A stretch of DNA of 64,000 bases from Thermococcus argininiproducens (GTDB lineage Archaea > Methanobacteriota_B > Thermococci > Thermococcales > Thermococcaceae). The translations under genes were made by a program, and so were the position numbers. Positions 8,717 through 17,722 of this stretch are shown here, one piece after another. Each line of letters opens with the position of its first letter. The stretch's first letter is position 1. The notes under the pieces are model-generated. The model searched no databases. It worked only from the letters and a program-made list of their open reading frames with translations, and was not told the DNA's origin. The stretch is from positions 1,410,530-1,474,529 of the forward strand of contig NZ_CP080572.1 in NCBI RefSeq assembly GCF_023746595.1, given 5' to 3'.

Positions 8717-9382
8717 TTATCTATTAATTCGGAGTACCAATTGGAGAAGTTCATTTAGGTCTTCTACATAGTAATCTGCACCTTCTATTCTGCCAAACCT
8801 CATAACTTGGACAACTTGCACTCCTGCTTTTTGTGCCGCTAGAATATCCGATAGGGAATCTCCAACCACAAGGGCTTCTGTGGGAAGAGTGTTTAATGCT
8901 TTAAGAGCTTTGTTTATGAGATATGGGTTTGGTTTAGCACCATCAAGATACCTGTAATCTTTACCAAAGATAACGTTGAATTGATCTTTTATATTAAAAA
9001 GCTCCAATACAAATTCTGTACACTCTTGAGAAGCATTGCTAACAGCTGCAAGCTTTAAACCAAGTTGTTTGAATTCTTTTAATGTTCCGATATCAGGAAA
9101 GGCCTTTATTAATCCTCTTTCTGCTGCCCATTTTCTATATTTAAGCTTGGCTTTATCTATAGCTTTCCAGAATTCAACGTGATTTACTCCAAGCTTCTCT
9201 ACCCAACTTCTTGGAAGTTCTCCTTTTACCATCTTCCTGTAAGTTTCAAAATTAATCTCAATCCCAAGTTTTTTTATTTCCTTCTCTCCCCAGTTTTTGA
9301 ACCAATCCCTTCCATTGTATCCTTCATAGTAAACCAAGGTTTCGTCCACATCAAATATTAGTCCTTTTATCATCTTCATCAC
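8717..9382 (-). CDS. HAD-superfamily hydrolase
   Basis: The 221-residue product shows all HAD motifs: I DVDETLV (about 10-16), II VSNAS (about 114), III a lysine in GAKPNPY and IV VVGDSLSD (about 174). It should be a Mg-dependent phosphatase; substrate unknown. Its start overlaps the upstream dehydratase gene by 4 bp, making it the last gene of an aminotransferase-dehydratase-HAD operon. Given SerK nearby, a phosphorylated serine or glycerate compound is an imaginable substrate, but this is speculation. Confidence 0.85.
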   Translation of the reverse strand: MMKMIKGLIFDVDETLVYYEGYNGRDWFKNWGEKEIKKLGIEINFETYRKMVKGELPRSWVEKLGVNHVEFWKAIDKAKLKYRKWAAERGLIKAFPDIGTLKEFKQLGLKLAAVSNASQECTEFVLELFNIKDQFNVIFGKDYRYLDGAKPNPYLINKALKALNTLPTEALVVGDSLSDILAAQKAGVQVVQVMRFGRIEGADYYVEDLNELLQLVLRINR

Positions 9383-10356
9383 TCTTCCATGGGAAATTTA
9401 GATTTTAAAAGTGAAATAAGGATATTCAAACTTATCCGACATCCACTGATAATGAGAACGACGTTCTTGTGTTTGAACCTCTTGAGATCTTTTAAGTATC
9501 CTGCAATGGAGAGAGCGGCTGCGCCCTCCACCACCATATGATGCCTTTCTAACATTAGTAGTATAGCGGTTGTGATTTCTTTTTCACTTACTAAAATGAA
9601 ATCATCCACATATTTTTTACAAAGATCAAAGGTTATTGAGTTTTTCTCGATTCCTCCAGCAGTCCCATCTGCCAGTGTTGGTTTTGATACCATTTGGAGA
9701 ATCTTTCCTGCTTTTATCGAATGGTACATAACGGCAGAATTTTCTGGTTGAACTCCGATTATCTTTATATTGGGGTTTAAACTCTTTAAGTAACCTGCTA
9801 TCCCCGATATAAGTCCTCCGCCCCCAACGGGTATGAGAACTGCATCAATCTCTTTTAACTCCCTTTCAAGTTCAATTCCTATAGTTCCTTGTCCTCCGAT
9901 AATTTTGGGATCGTTATATGGAGGTATGTATATCATCCCATTATTCTCGGCAAATTCTCGTGCAAACTTCTCAGTTTCAACAATATCCTTTCCATAAAAT
10001 TTGAGTTCCACGTTGTAGTGCTCTATATCCTTGATTTTTGCAGGAGAGGCATTTTCGGGTAGGAAAACAATTCCATTGAGACCAAGCTCGCTAGTGGCAT
10101 AAGCAAATGCAACTCCATGATTGCCGCTGGATGCAGTAATTATTTTTTTCCTCTTTTCTTCTTCACTTAAAGAAAGCAGTTTGTTGAGTACACCGCGAAT
10201 TTTGAACGAACCAGTCACTTGAAAGTTCTCTAGCTTTAAATAGACATTAGCATCTCCTTTCTGACTTAAAAAAGGTGAATATTCTAGAGGCGTCTCTCTT
10301 ATGTATTTTCTAATTCGTTTCTCTGCTTCGGTAACCTCTTTAACCACATCGATCAT
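9379..10356 (-). CDS. PLP-dependent threonine/serine dehydratase (ammonia-lyase)
   Basis: This 325-residue fold-type II PLP enzyme has the Schiff-base lysine in GSFKIRG (about residue 51), the ASSGNHG loop (about 75-81) and the phosphate-binding GGGGLISG (about 178-185). It lacks a C-terminal ACT regulatory domain, as in catabolic TdcB-type enzymes. Likely reaction: L-threonine or L-serine to 2-oxobutyrate or pyruvate plus ammonia; serine racemase-like activity is an alternative. The ATG overlaps the stop of the upstream aminotransferase gene (ATGA), with GAGGT as ribosome binding site. Confidence 0.85.
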   Translation of the reverse strand: MIDVVKEVTEAEKRIRKYIRETPLEYSPFLSQKGDANVYLKLENFQVTGSFKIRGVLNKLLSLSEEEKRKKIITASSGNHGVAFAYATSELGLNGIVFLPENASPAKIKDIEHYNVELKFYGKDIVETEKFAREFAENNGMIYIPPYNDPKIIGGQGTIGIELERELKEIDAVLIPVGGGGLISGIAGYLKSLNPNIKIIGVQPENSAVMYHSIKAGKILQMVSKPTLADGTAGGIEKNSITFDLCKKYVDDFILVSEKEITTAILLMLERHHMVVEGAAALSIAGYLKDLKRFKHKNVVLIISGCRISLNILISLLKSKFPMEE

Positions 10357-11486
10357 TGAACCTCTCCCTCGAGTGAGGTTAAAAATTCCCTTAAGCGTTT
10401 CAATCCTTCTTTCATAACCTCAGTGGGGTTTCCATATCCTATGCGAAGATGGTTTTCTATGCCGAAGCATGAGCCTGGAACGAGAAATGTACTCTTTTCT
10501 TTCATGAGTTTTATGGCAAGTTCTTCTGATGGAATATCGAGGTTATATTTTAGAAATGCAACGGTGCCAGCTTTTGGCGGAACCCAGTCAATTAATGGCT
10601 CTTCTCGAATCCAATTCTCAAGAATCCTGAAGTTTGTGTGAAGTATTTTCAAGTTGCGCTCATATATTTTCTTTGCGTTTTTAACTGCAAGTGTAGCGAG
10701 CTTCTCTATGAGTATGCTTATGCTTATGGTAGTGTAATCTCTATGAAGGACTAATTCTCTAGCAACATCTTCGTTAGAAGTGGCTATCCACCCAAGGCGC
10801 AGGCCTGTTAGGGACAGAGACTTTGAGAAAGAGCTCGTTGCTATTCCCCTATCTGAAATGTCAACTATCGATGGAACGTAGTCATGAGGATTTATATAAA
10901 GGCCTCTATATGATTCGTCGTTCAAGACATATGCATTTGCATCCTCAGCAATTTCGCTGATTTCTCTTAGCATTTTTTCATCCAACAGGGCTCCAGTTGG
11001 ATTGTTAGGGCTATTTATTACTATGAGCTTTGTCTTTTTGTCCACCAACTCATTTAGCTCGTCAAGGTTGGGCCTCCATCCATCCTCTTCATAAAGGTGC
11101 CAGAGTTTTACATTGGCACCAAAAGATTCGGGCACACTGTAGAGCTGCTGATATGTAGGGAAGATTGAGATGACAGTATCTCCTGGTTCAACCAAGCTGT
11201 AAAAGATCTGAAAGTTAGCATCTATGGCTCCATGAGTTGGGAAAACATTTTCTGCACTTACATGCTTATAAAAACTTGCTAATCCTTCCTTTAATTCTGG
11301 AAGTCCCTCAACATACCCATAAGTGAGCCTTAGGTTTTTAATTTCTTCTAAAAAATCTTCTTCTCCTATGAACTCTAGGAATTCTCCAAGAGTAAAGGGT
11401 TTCACACAGGTTTCAGCTATGTTTACCTCTACATTATGTTCATGCTCTCCCATAAATCGTTCAACAAGAAAGGGCTTTACCTTCAT
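10353..11486 (-). CDS. Class I/II PLP-dependent aminotransferase
   Basis: The 377-residue product has the fold-type I signatures: NSPNNPTGA (about 153), NDESYRG (about 193) and the Schiff-base lysine in SSFSKSLSLTGLRLGW (about 222). The conserved Arg near the C-terminus is in LRIGYG. Substrate is not determinable; aspartate, alanine or a related amino acid is likely. It is the first gene of a three-gene operon with the dehydratase and the HAD enzyme and has its own TATA box about 40 bp upstream. Confidence 0.85.
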   Translation of the reverse strand: MKVKPFLVERFMGEHEHNVEVNIAETCVKPFTLGEFLEFIGEEDFLEEIKNLRLTYGYVEGLPELKEGLASFYKHVSAENVFPTHGAIDANFQIFYSLVEPGDTVISIFPTYQQLYSVPESFGANVKLWHLYEEDGWRPNLDELNELVDKKTKLIVINSPNNPTGALLDEKMLREISEIAEDANAYVLNDESYRGLYINPHDYVPSIVDISDRGIATSSFSKSLSLTGLRLGWIATSNEDVARELVLHRDYTTISISILIEKLATLAVKNAKKIYERNLKILHTNFRILENWIREEPLIDWVPPKAGTVAFLKYNLDIPSEELAIKLMKEKSTFLVPGSCFGIENHLRIGYGNPTEVMKEGLKRLREFLTSLEGEVQ

Positions 11487-11520
11487 GACAAGACCACCTA
11501 GTTAACAACCTAATCTAGAA

Positions 11521-11532
11521 TGTATATAAATG
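11521..11532 (-). promoter_or_regulatory. TATA box for the aminotransferase operon
   Basis: CATTTATATACA on the minus strand, giving an expected transcription start near 11498, about 12 nt before the start codon at 11486. Confidence 0.55.
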
Positions 11533-11614
11533 TTGCTTGAAGTACATTTCAAAGTCGGTAGCAAAAAGGGAGTAAAATATAGGGAAATAGATAAAACAGA
11601 GTTAAACGGGTTCT

Positions 11615-12346
11615 TCAAAAGAGTTCTTCAAGCTTCACATCAATTTTATCTGGGTTAAATGGTAGGACGTGCCTTGTAGTTTTTGGAGAATAAACTTCTC
11701 CTCTCTTTACGAGTTCCATGACTTCTTCTTTACTTGGAGCCTTTCTTATGAAGACATAATCGATTTCACCTTTCTCCATGTCCTCTCCTGCATCTTCCTT
11801 AAGTCCATAGTATATGAGTTCTATTTCTCCTTCAACACTCATCTCATCAAGCACTTTACTGACTTTTTTCTGTTCATTAATGGCTCCAGGGATGGAGAAC
11901 TTCTTTTCTTTACCAATTAGAGCAAATGCTATTTCTCCTCTTTCTGCTTTTTCTTCAGCTTCGGAGTCTTCAATGATTTCTAATCCCTCTTTCTTTAGTC
12001 TTTCTAGAACCTTCTCAAGGTCTCCCTTAAAAGCAGGATACCATGTGTAGACTTTAACATCATCACTGAAGTAATCTAGGATTACTGAGGGTGCTTTTTT
12101 GGCACCAAGTTTTTGTAAACCTGCCCATCTGTGGTGGCCATCTACTATTAGATACATATCTTCTCCTGGAACTTTGGCCAAAAGCATAGGCTTCCAGAAA
12201 ACTCCAGAGCCAGTTACACTTTCAATAAACGCCTCAAGCTCTTTTTGGACAAGTTGCTCGTGAGGCTTCATTTTGTCAAGTTCAATAAAAACGTATTCAA
12301 CTTTTTTTGTTGGAATGTTGTATTTTGGAACTTTTTCGACACCCAT
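11615..12346 (-). CDS. serK: ParB-like free serine kinase (SerK)
   Basis: The 243-residue protein carries the ParB/sulfiredoxin-like core: KPHEQLV with Glu30, then DGHHRW (69-74). This matches SerK of T. kodakarensis, an ADP-dependent kinase converting free L-serine to O-phosphoserine for cysteine synthesis, in which Glu30 is catalytic. The C-terminal half (about 100-243) is charged and helical. Start: ATG at 12346 after a strong GGGGAGG site. It sits on the same strand as, but separated by about 130 bp from, the aminotransferase/dehydratase operon, placing serine-related genes together. Confidence 0.8.
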   Translation of the reverse strand: MGVEKVPKYNIPTKKVEYVFIELDKMKPHEQLVQKELEAFIESVTGSGVFWKPMLLAKVPGEDMYLIVDGHHRWAGLQKLGAKKAPSVILDYFSDDVKVYTWYPAFKGDLEKVLERLKKEGLEIIEDSEAEEKAERGEIAFALIGKEKKFSIPGAINEQKKVSKVLDEMSVEGEIELIYYGLKEDAGEDMEKGEIDYVFIRKAPSKEEVMELVKRGEVYSPKTTRHVLPFNPDKIDVKLEELF

Positions 12347-12683
12347 CCTTCATACCTCCCCTGAAGTTACACTACTGTAAAACATTTCATGGAATAAAAG
12401 CTTTTCTTCTCATATGAAGAGCGTTCTCTCTAGCACACTAGTGAATATGCATAAGTAGCCTTGTCTTTCCCTAAGGTACAGACCTCCCAAGGAAACTGAC
12501 CTCCTCTCTGCCATGAAGAGCAAGGCTTTCAAAAGAAAAAAGTAAATATTTTTCTTTGTTTTCCATGTTTAAATTTTGAAATAAAAAAGCCAACATTTTT
12601 GCGAAAACTTTAAATACTACCGTAATCAAAGCCCAACTGTAGCAGTTGTTTCTATTCTCAAGCTAAGAAAATATTCCTAAGGG
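12347..12683. other. Intergenic region between serK and psmB
   Basis: A 337-bp gap between divergent genes. It holds the psmB TATA box and, at about 12455-12535, a more GC-rich stretch closed by AGCCTTG/CAAGGCT and containing GACCTCC twice. This might fold, but lacks H/ACA or C/D boxes. A 34-codon minus-strand frame (from 12514) has no ribosome binding site. No gene can be supported. Confidence 0.4.
12609..12616 (+). promoter_or_regulatory. TATA box of the psmB-aCPSF1 operon
   Basis: TTTAAATA preceded by a purine-rich BRE-like CGAAAAC. Expected transcription start is near 12640, leaving a leader of about 40 nt. Confidence 0.55.
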
Positions 12684-13307
12684 GTGTGGGCTTTGGACAA
12701 AATTAAAGGCACAACAACAGTAGGCATTGTTTGTAGTGATGGAGTAGTCCTAGCTGCGGACAGGAGGGCTTCATTAGGCAACATGGTTATTTCAAGGGAG
12801 GTTACAAAAATTTTCCAAGTAGATGACCATTTAGTCCTAGCAGGAGCAGGCAGTGTAGGTGACATTTTAAGCCTTGTTAGAGTTCTCAGAGCACAAGCAA
12901 GGTTATACAAGGCAAAAGTTGGCAAAGAGATGAGCACAAAGGCCTTAGCGACACTAACATCCAACGTTTTGAGTGGCAGAAGGTACTTCCCCTATTTTGG
13001 CTGGTTCTTAATTGGTGGATATGATGAAAACCCAAAACTTTATTCGATTGATATGGCTGGGGGGATTACCGAAGATAAGTATGTTTCTGCAGGCTCTGGT
13101 ATGGAGTTTGCGTATTCTGTTTTAGATAATGAATATAATGAAAAAATTACTCTAAAAAAGGGTGTTAAGCTTGCAATAAAAGCTATAAATACAGCAATAA
13201 AAAGAGATGTTTTTACTGGAGATGGGATAATGGTAGTTATTATAAGTAAAGAGGGATACAAAGAGCTTTCTAAGGAAGAAGTGGAGAAAATCCTCAAGAA
13301 ACTTTAA
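12684..13307 (+). CDS. psmB: Proteasome beta subunit
   Basis: The 207-residue precursor has a 9-residue propeptide (MWALDKIKG) followed by TTTVGIV; autolysis exposes the catalytic Thr at position 10. The Lys in ADRRASLGN-type context, the Asp residues and the SAGSGMEFA motif are present, so it should be an active 20S protease subunit. Thermococcales have two beta subunits; which one this is cannot be told. The start is GTG at 12684. The aCPSF1 gene follows within 20 bp, a conserved Thermococcales pairing of proteolysis and RNA processing. Confidence 0.95.
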   Translation: MWALDKIKGTTTVGIVCSDGVVLAADRRASLGNMVISREVTKIFQVDDHLVLAGAGSVGDILSLVRVLRAQARLYKAKVGKEMSTKALATLTSNVLSGRRYFPYFGWFLIGGYDENPKLYSIDMAGGITEDKYVSAGSGMEFAYSVLDNEYNEKITLKKGVKLAIKAINTAIKRDVFTGDGIMVVIISKEGYKELSKEEVEKILKKL

Positions 13308-13325
13308 TTCTAAGAGGTGATTACG

Positions 13326-15272
13326 GTGATAAAAAGAGAAACAAGTGTTGATGAGATCTTAAAGGAGATTAGAGAGATTATAAATCAGATGATTCCACGA
13401 GAAGCTAGAATAACTGAAGTTGAATTTGAAGGACCAGAACTTGTTATCTATGTTAAAAACCCTGAGGTTGTAATGCAAGATGGTGAGCTCATAAAAAACC
13501 TTGCTAAAGTTTTAAAAAAGAGGATTAGTGTTAGGCCTGACCCAGATGTTCTTTTGGCTCCGGAGAGAGCTGAAGAACTGATCAAGGAGATAGTGCCTTC
13601 TGAGGCGGAGATAACCAATATCAGTTTTGATCCTTCTGTTGGGGAAGTCATAATTGAGGCTAAAAAGCCGGGATTAGTTATCGGAAAAAATGGAGAAACC
13701 CTTAGAGAGATTACACAAAAAGTTTATTGGGCACCCAAAGTTATTAGAACACCTCCTTTACAGTCTCAGACAATATACTCAATTAGAGGAATACTTCAAT
13801 CAGAGAGCAAAGATAGAAGGAAATTTTTGAGACAAGTAGGGAAAAACATATACAGAAAGCCAGAACTTAAAAGCGATTGGATAAGAATAACGGGTCTTGG
13901 TGGTTTTAGGGAAGTTGGAAGAAGCGCTTTGTTACTTCAAACAAATGAAAGCTTTGTATTAGTAGATTTTGGAGTTAATGTCGCTGAGCTTAATGACCCC
14001 AAAAAAGGACTTCCTCATTTTGAGGCCCCAGAATTTACATATGTCCTTAAAGAGGGCCTGCTTGATGCTATAATAATTACTCATGCTCACTTAGACCACT
14101 CTGGTTTATTGCCGTATCTATTTAGATATAACCTCTTTGATGGTCCCATTTATGCAACACCCCCAACAAGGGACTTGATGGTTCTCCTTCAGAAAGACTT
14201 CATTGAAATTCAGCAAAGTAATGGAGTTGAGCCACTTTACAGAATGAAGGATATTAAGGAAGTCGTCAAGCACACTATAACCCTCGATTATGGAGAAGTT
14301 AGAGACATCTCACCGGACCTTAGACTTACCTTACATAATGCTGGTCATATTCTCGGTTCCTCAATAGCTCATCTTCATGTTGGAAATGGACTTCACAACA
14401 TTGCCGTAACTGGAGATTTCAAATTTGTTCCAACAAAGCTCTTTGAACCAGCGAATGCAAAGTTTCCCAGGCTAGAGACTCTTATCATGGAGTCCACATA
14501 TGGTGGAAGTAGAGATTACCAAATGCCAAGAGAAGAGGCAGAAAAGCGCCTTATTGAGGTAATTTTGCAAACAATAAAACGCAAAGGAAAAGTTTTAATC
14601 CCCGCCATGGCCGTTGGAAGGTCTCAGGAGATCATGATAGCATTGGAGGAATACGCCAGAGTTGGGGGTTTAGATGCTCCAATTTATCTTGATGGAATGA
14701 TTTGGGAGGCCACGGCAATACATACAGCGTATCCAGAATACTTGAGCAAGAATCTGAGGAATCAGATATTCCATGAAGGTTACAATCCCTTCCTAAACGA
14801 GATCTTTAAACCTGTTGCCAATGCTAGTGAAAGAAAAGATATAATAGAGAGTGAGGAGCCTGCTATAATCATAGCATCTTCAGGTATGTTAGTGGGTGGT
14901 CCGAGCGTTGAATATTTCAAGAATTTAGCTCCAGATCCAAGGAATTCTCTCATCTTTGTGAGCTATCAGGCAGAAGGCACTCTAGGTAGACAAGTTCAGA
15001 GGGGTCTTAGAGAGATACCAATGATTGGAGAGGGTGGAAGAACAGAAGCCATCCAGATAAACATGGAGATCCACACAATAGATGGATTCTCCGGTCACGC
15101 AGATAGAAGAGAGTTAATGAGCTATGTTGCAAGGGTAAAACCAAGACCAGAGAGGGTAATTACTGTACACGGAGAACCTCAAAAGTGTTTAGATTTGGCT
15201 TCAAGCATTCACAAGAAATTTGGTATCTCAACAAGGGCTCCTAACAATTTGGATGCAATTAGACTCAAGTGA
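13326..15272 (+). CDS. aCPSF1, KH-domain beta-CASP ribonuclease / transcription termination factor
   Basis: I choose the GTG at 13326 because GAGGTGA lies 7 nt upstream, giving 648 residues; an in-frame GTG at 13317 lies inside that site. Two N-terminal KH-like domains (about 1-140; IGKNGETL loop) are followed by a metallo-beta-lactamase domain with HAHLDHSG, and the beta-CASP domain with ESTYGGSR, SSGMLVGG and a C-terminal FSGHADRRE. Archaeal aCPSF1 cleaves 3' ends of transcripts at U-rich sites and drives termination. It probably forms an operon with psmB. Confidence 0.95.
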   Translation: MIKRETSVDEILKEIREIINQMIPREARITEVEFEGPELVIYVKNPEVVMQDGELIKNLAKVLKKRISVRPDPDVLLAPERAEELIKEIVPSEAEITNISFDPSVGEVIIEAKKPGLVIGKNGETLREITQKVYWAPKVIRTPPLQSQTIYSIRGILQSESKDRRKFLRQVGKNIYRKPELKSDWIRITGLGGFREVGRSALLLQTNESFVLVDFGVNVAELNDPKKGLPHFEAPEFTYVLKEGLLDAIIITHAHLDHSGLLPYLFRYNLFDGPIYATPPTRDLMVLLQKDFIEIQQSNGVEPLYRMKDIKEVVKHTITLDYGEVRDISPDLRLTLHNAGHILGSSIAHLHVGNGLHNIAVTGDFKFVPTKLFEPANAKFPRLETLIMESTYGGSRDYQMPREEAEKRLIEVILQTIKRKGKVLIPAMAVGRSQEIMIALEEYARVGGLDAPIYLDGMIWEATAIHTAYPEYLSKNLRNQIFHEGYNPFLNEIFKPVANASERKDIIESEEPAIIIASSGMLVGGPSVEYFKNLAPDPRNSLIFVSYQAEGTLGRQVQRGLREIPMIGEGGRTEAIQINMEIHTIDGFSGHADRRELMSYVARVKPRPERVITVHGEPQKCLDLASSIHKKFGISTRAPNNLDAIRLK

Positions 15273-15300
15273 TCTTTCCTTAATTTTTTGGTGAGTAAAT

Positions 15301-16632
15301 ATGATAAAGTGTCCCAAGTGTGGAAGGGAATATACCTCTCTCCTCCCTCCAAAATGTTCATGTGGAACTCCACTTGAGATTAGATATGACTATTCCAAAG
15401 TAAAAATAAATAAATGGAAATCCCGGGAAAAAGGAGTTTGGAAATATAAAGAGCTTCTTCCTCCTGTTGAAAAAGTAATCTCTCTTAAGGAGGGGGGGAC
15501 ACCTTTAGTAAGGGCTAAGCTTGGGGAGAAAGTGGGACTTGAGGTTTTTATTAAGGATGAGACCCGAAACCCTACGGGATCTTTTAGAGATAGGTTAGCA
15601 ACAGTAGGCGTTTCTTATGGCCTTCCTTGGAGTAACAATGGGTTTATTGTGGCGAGTGATGGAAATGCAGCGGCATCATTGGCAGCGTATGCTGCTAGGG
15701 CAAATAAAGAAGCATTTGTCGTTGTCCCTAAAAAGGTAGATCGTGGGAAGCTTATCCAGATGATAGCATTTGGAGCAAAGATTATAAGGTATGGTGACAG
15801 CGTGGACGAGTGCATTGAATATGCATCAGAACTCTCCCGATTAAATGGCCTTTATGATATAACTCCTGAAAATAATATAATTGGAGTGGAAGGTCAGAAG
15901 ACTCTTGCGTTCGAACTCTGGGAGGAAGTTAATCCTACTCATGTCATAGTTCCTACAGGAAGTGGGAGTAATATTTACAGTATATACAAAGGTTTCAAAG
16001 AACTTTTAGAGATAGGTGTTATCGAGGAGTTTCCAAAGTTAATTGCAGTACAAACTGAGAACTGTTCCCCAATAGCAGCGGAAATAATAGACATACCAGC
16101 AAAGAGGGATTTTACAAAAGCCCTTGGTCTCTATGTAAAGGATCCTATCAACAAAGAACTTGCAATAAATGCTATAAAAGAAAGTAAAGGGACTGCAGTA
16201 GTAATAAGAGAAGACGAGCTCGATCTTGGGGAAAGAGTACTTGCCAAAGAGGGCGTTTTTGCAGAGTATTCTTCAGCAGTGGTAATTCCTGCTTTGCTTA
16301 AACTTCATGAGGGGGGTTATTTCGAGAAGGATGACAAGATAGCATTAGTTATAACCGGTTCTGGGCTTAAGAGTTACTATGTGGAGGAAAAGGAACGGTT
16401 TTCAATAGGTGGCACAAAATTGAATATACTAAAGCTGCTAAGAGAAAAGCCGATGTATGGATACGAAGTCTGGGAGAATCTAGAGAAACCTATAAAGTAC
16501 CAAGCTGTTTATCAGCATGTAAAAGAACTCGAGAGTCTGGGATTAATAGAAGAAGCTTATAAACGTGGAAGAAGGACATATTACCGACTTACTGAAAAGG
16601 GACAAAGACTCCTTGAGAACTTTGAGGAATAA
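15301..16632 (+). CDS. Threonine-synthase-like protein fused to a winged helix, PLP lysine replaced by Arg
   Basis: The 443 residues are: a zinc ribbon (C4, C7, C19, C21), a fold-type II PLP domain (about 60-365) and a PadR/ArsR-type winged helix (about 370-443, GYEVWENL...VYQHVKELESLGL...GRRTYYRLTEKG). The usual TGSFKDR lysine is replaced: the sequence reads NPTGSFRDR with Arg96 (codon AGA). The SDGNAAAS loop and the GSGSN phosphate loop are kept. It may therefore bind PLP or a ligand without threonine synthase activity and act as a ligand-sensing DNA-binding regulator (inference). It starts 28 bp after aCPSF1. Confidence 0.85.
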   Translation: MIKCPKCGREYTSLLPPKCSCGTPLEIRYDYSKVKINKWKSREKGVWKYKELLPPVEKVISLKEGGTPLVRAKLGEKVGLEVFIKDETRNPTGSFRDRLATVGVSYGLPWSNNGFIVASDGNAAASLAAYAARANKEAFVVVPKKVDRGKLIQMIAFGAKIIRYGDSVDECIEYASELSRLNGLYDITPENNIIGVEGQKTLAFELWEEVNPTHVIVPTGSGSNIYSIYKGFKELLEIGVIEEFPKLIAVQTENCSPIAAEIIDIPAKRDFTKALGLYVKDPINKELAINAIKESKGTAVVIREDELDLGERVLAKEGVFAEYSSAVVIPALLKLHEGGYFEKDDKIALVITGSGLKSYYVEEKERFSIGGTKLNILKLLREKPMYGYEVWENLEKPIKYQAVYQHVKELESLGLIEEAYKRGRRTYYRLTEKGQRLLENFEE

Positions 16633-16681
16633 TGGAAAGTATTTTAAATGAATCTTTAAACTAAGTTTTAGGTGATAAAGG

Positions 16682-17005
16682 GTGAATGTTGAAAACAAGA
16701 TGTCACTCATATTTTATACAATTGGCGCAGTGGCAGGGATTATTAGCGGAGTACTCTCAACTCAGGCTCAAATGGGGTATCTTGCGGGGCTACTAGTATA
16801 CTTAGTATCACCGAAAATAGTTATGGCTGTTGTTAAGGATCTTCCTGAGGAATTTAAAGATGATAGAATCCTTCTTAGAAAGGGAATGTGGGGATTCTTG
16901 TTATTCTGGCTCTACTTCACGTTGTTTAGCTACAATCTAATCATCCAGCCAGAACCGAAGTTTTATTCAAATCAATCACTTCTTTACAACATAACGAAGG
17001 GATGA
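16682..17005 (+). CDS. Small membrane protein, possibly EMC6-like
   Basis: This 107-residue protein has three hydrophobic segments (about 8-25, 29-46 and 67-85) with a short charged loop KDLPEEFKDDRILLRKG. Size and the GIISGVLS motif in the first helix recall the archaeal EMC6-like family of small polytopic membrane proteins, but I am not certain. The start is GTG at 16682 with AGGTGA upstream. rpiA begins 3 bp after its stop, so the two are co-transcribed. Confidence 0.65.
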   Translation: MNVENKMSLIFYTIGAVAGIISGVLSTQAQMGYLAGLLVYLVSPKIVMAVVKDLPEEFKDDRILLRKGMWGFLLFWLYFTLFSYNLIIQPEPKFYSNQSLLYNITKG

Positions 17006-17008
17006 TAC

Positions 17009-17692
17009 ATGGAAGAGCTAAAAAGACTGGTTGCAAAAGAGGCATTGAAGTTTATTGATGACGACATGATCATTGGTCTAGGTACGGGATCGACCACTGC
17101 TTATTTCATTCAAATGCTTGGGAAAAAGCTAATGACAGGAGAACTTGAGGACATTTATGGTATTCCAACCTCTCACCAATCTCGCCTTTTGGCCCTAGAA
17201 AGCGGTGTTCCTGTGGTAAGTCTTGATGAGGTTGATGCAATAGATATCGCTGTTGATGGAGCTGATGAAGTTGATCCACACCTTAATCTGATTAAAGGAA
17301 GAGGAGCAGCATTAACAATGGAGAAGATCATTGAGTATAGAGCTGGAACTTTCATAGTACTTGTTGATGAGAGCAAACTAGTAGAGTATCTCGGGCAGAG
17401 GGTACCGGTGCCAATTGAAGTTATTCCTGCTGCTTGGAGGGCTATTAAAGAAGAGTTAGAAGTATTTAATGCAACAGCAGAACTCAGAATGGGAACTAAG
17501 AAGGATGGCCCTATAATTACGGATAATGGGAACTTTATCCTCGATGCAAAGTTTGAAAAGATTGAGGATCCTCTGGACATGGAAATTGAACTCAACAATA
17601 TTCCTGGGGTTGTGGAAAACGGTATCTTTGCAGATATTGCTGATATTGTTCTGGTTGGCACAAAAGAGGGTGTCAAAAAGTTAGAGAGATGA
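17009..17692 (+). CDS. rpiA: Ribose-5-phosphate isomerase A
   Basis: The 227-residue enzyme interconverts ribulose 5-phosphate and ribose 5-phosphate for nucleotide synthesis. It shows the RpiA signatures GLGTGSTT (phosphate loop, about 23-30), DGADEVD (about 81-87) and KGRGAALTMEK (about 94-104) with the catalytic residues. Length is typical. In Thermococcales, which lack a full pentose phosphate pathway, ribose phosphate comes from the reverse ribulose monophosphate route that this enzyme completes. It is coupled to the small membrane-protein gene upstream. Confidence 0.95.
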   Translation: MEELKRLVAKEALKFIDDDMIIGLGTGSTTAYFIQMLGKKLMTGELEDIYGIPTSHQSRLLALESGVPVVSLDEVDAIDIAVDGADEVDPHLNLIKGRGAALTMEKIIEYRAGTFIVLVDESKLVEYLGQRVPVPIEVIPAAWRAIKEELEVFNATAELRMGTKKDGPIITDNGNFILDAKFEKIEDPLDMEIELNNIPGVVENGIFADIADIVLVGTKEGVKKLER

Positions 17693-17722
17693 ATTCTTTA
17701 AATAACTAAAAAATAAAAGAAC

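Noticed and set aside
8464-8771. Small ORFs on both strands across the GC-rich island
   Set aside because: They cover the H/ACA RNA, have odd composition for this genome and no ribosome binding sites.
12410-12540. Possible structured RNA and a 34-codon minus-strand ORF upstream of serK
   Set aside because: Closing stem of only 7 bp, no box motifs, no ribosome binding site; noted only in the intergenic entry.
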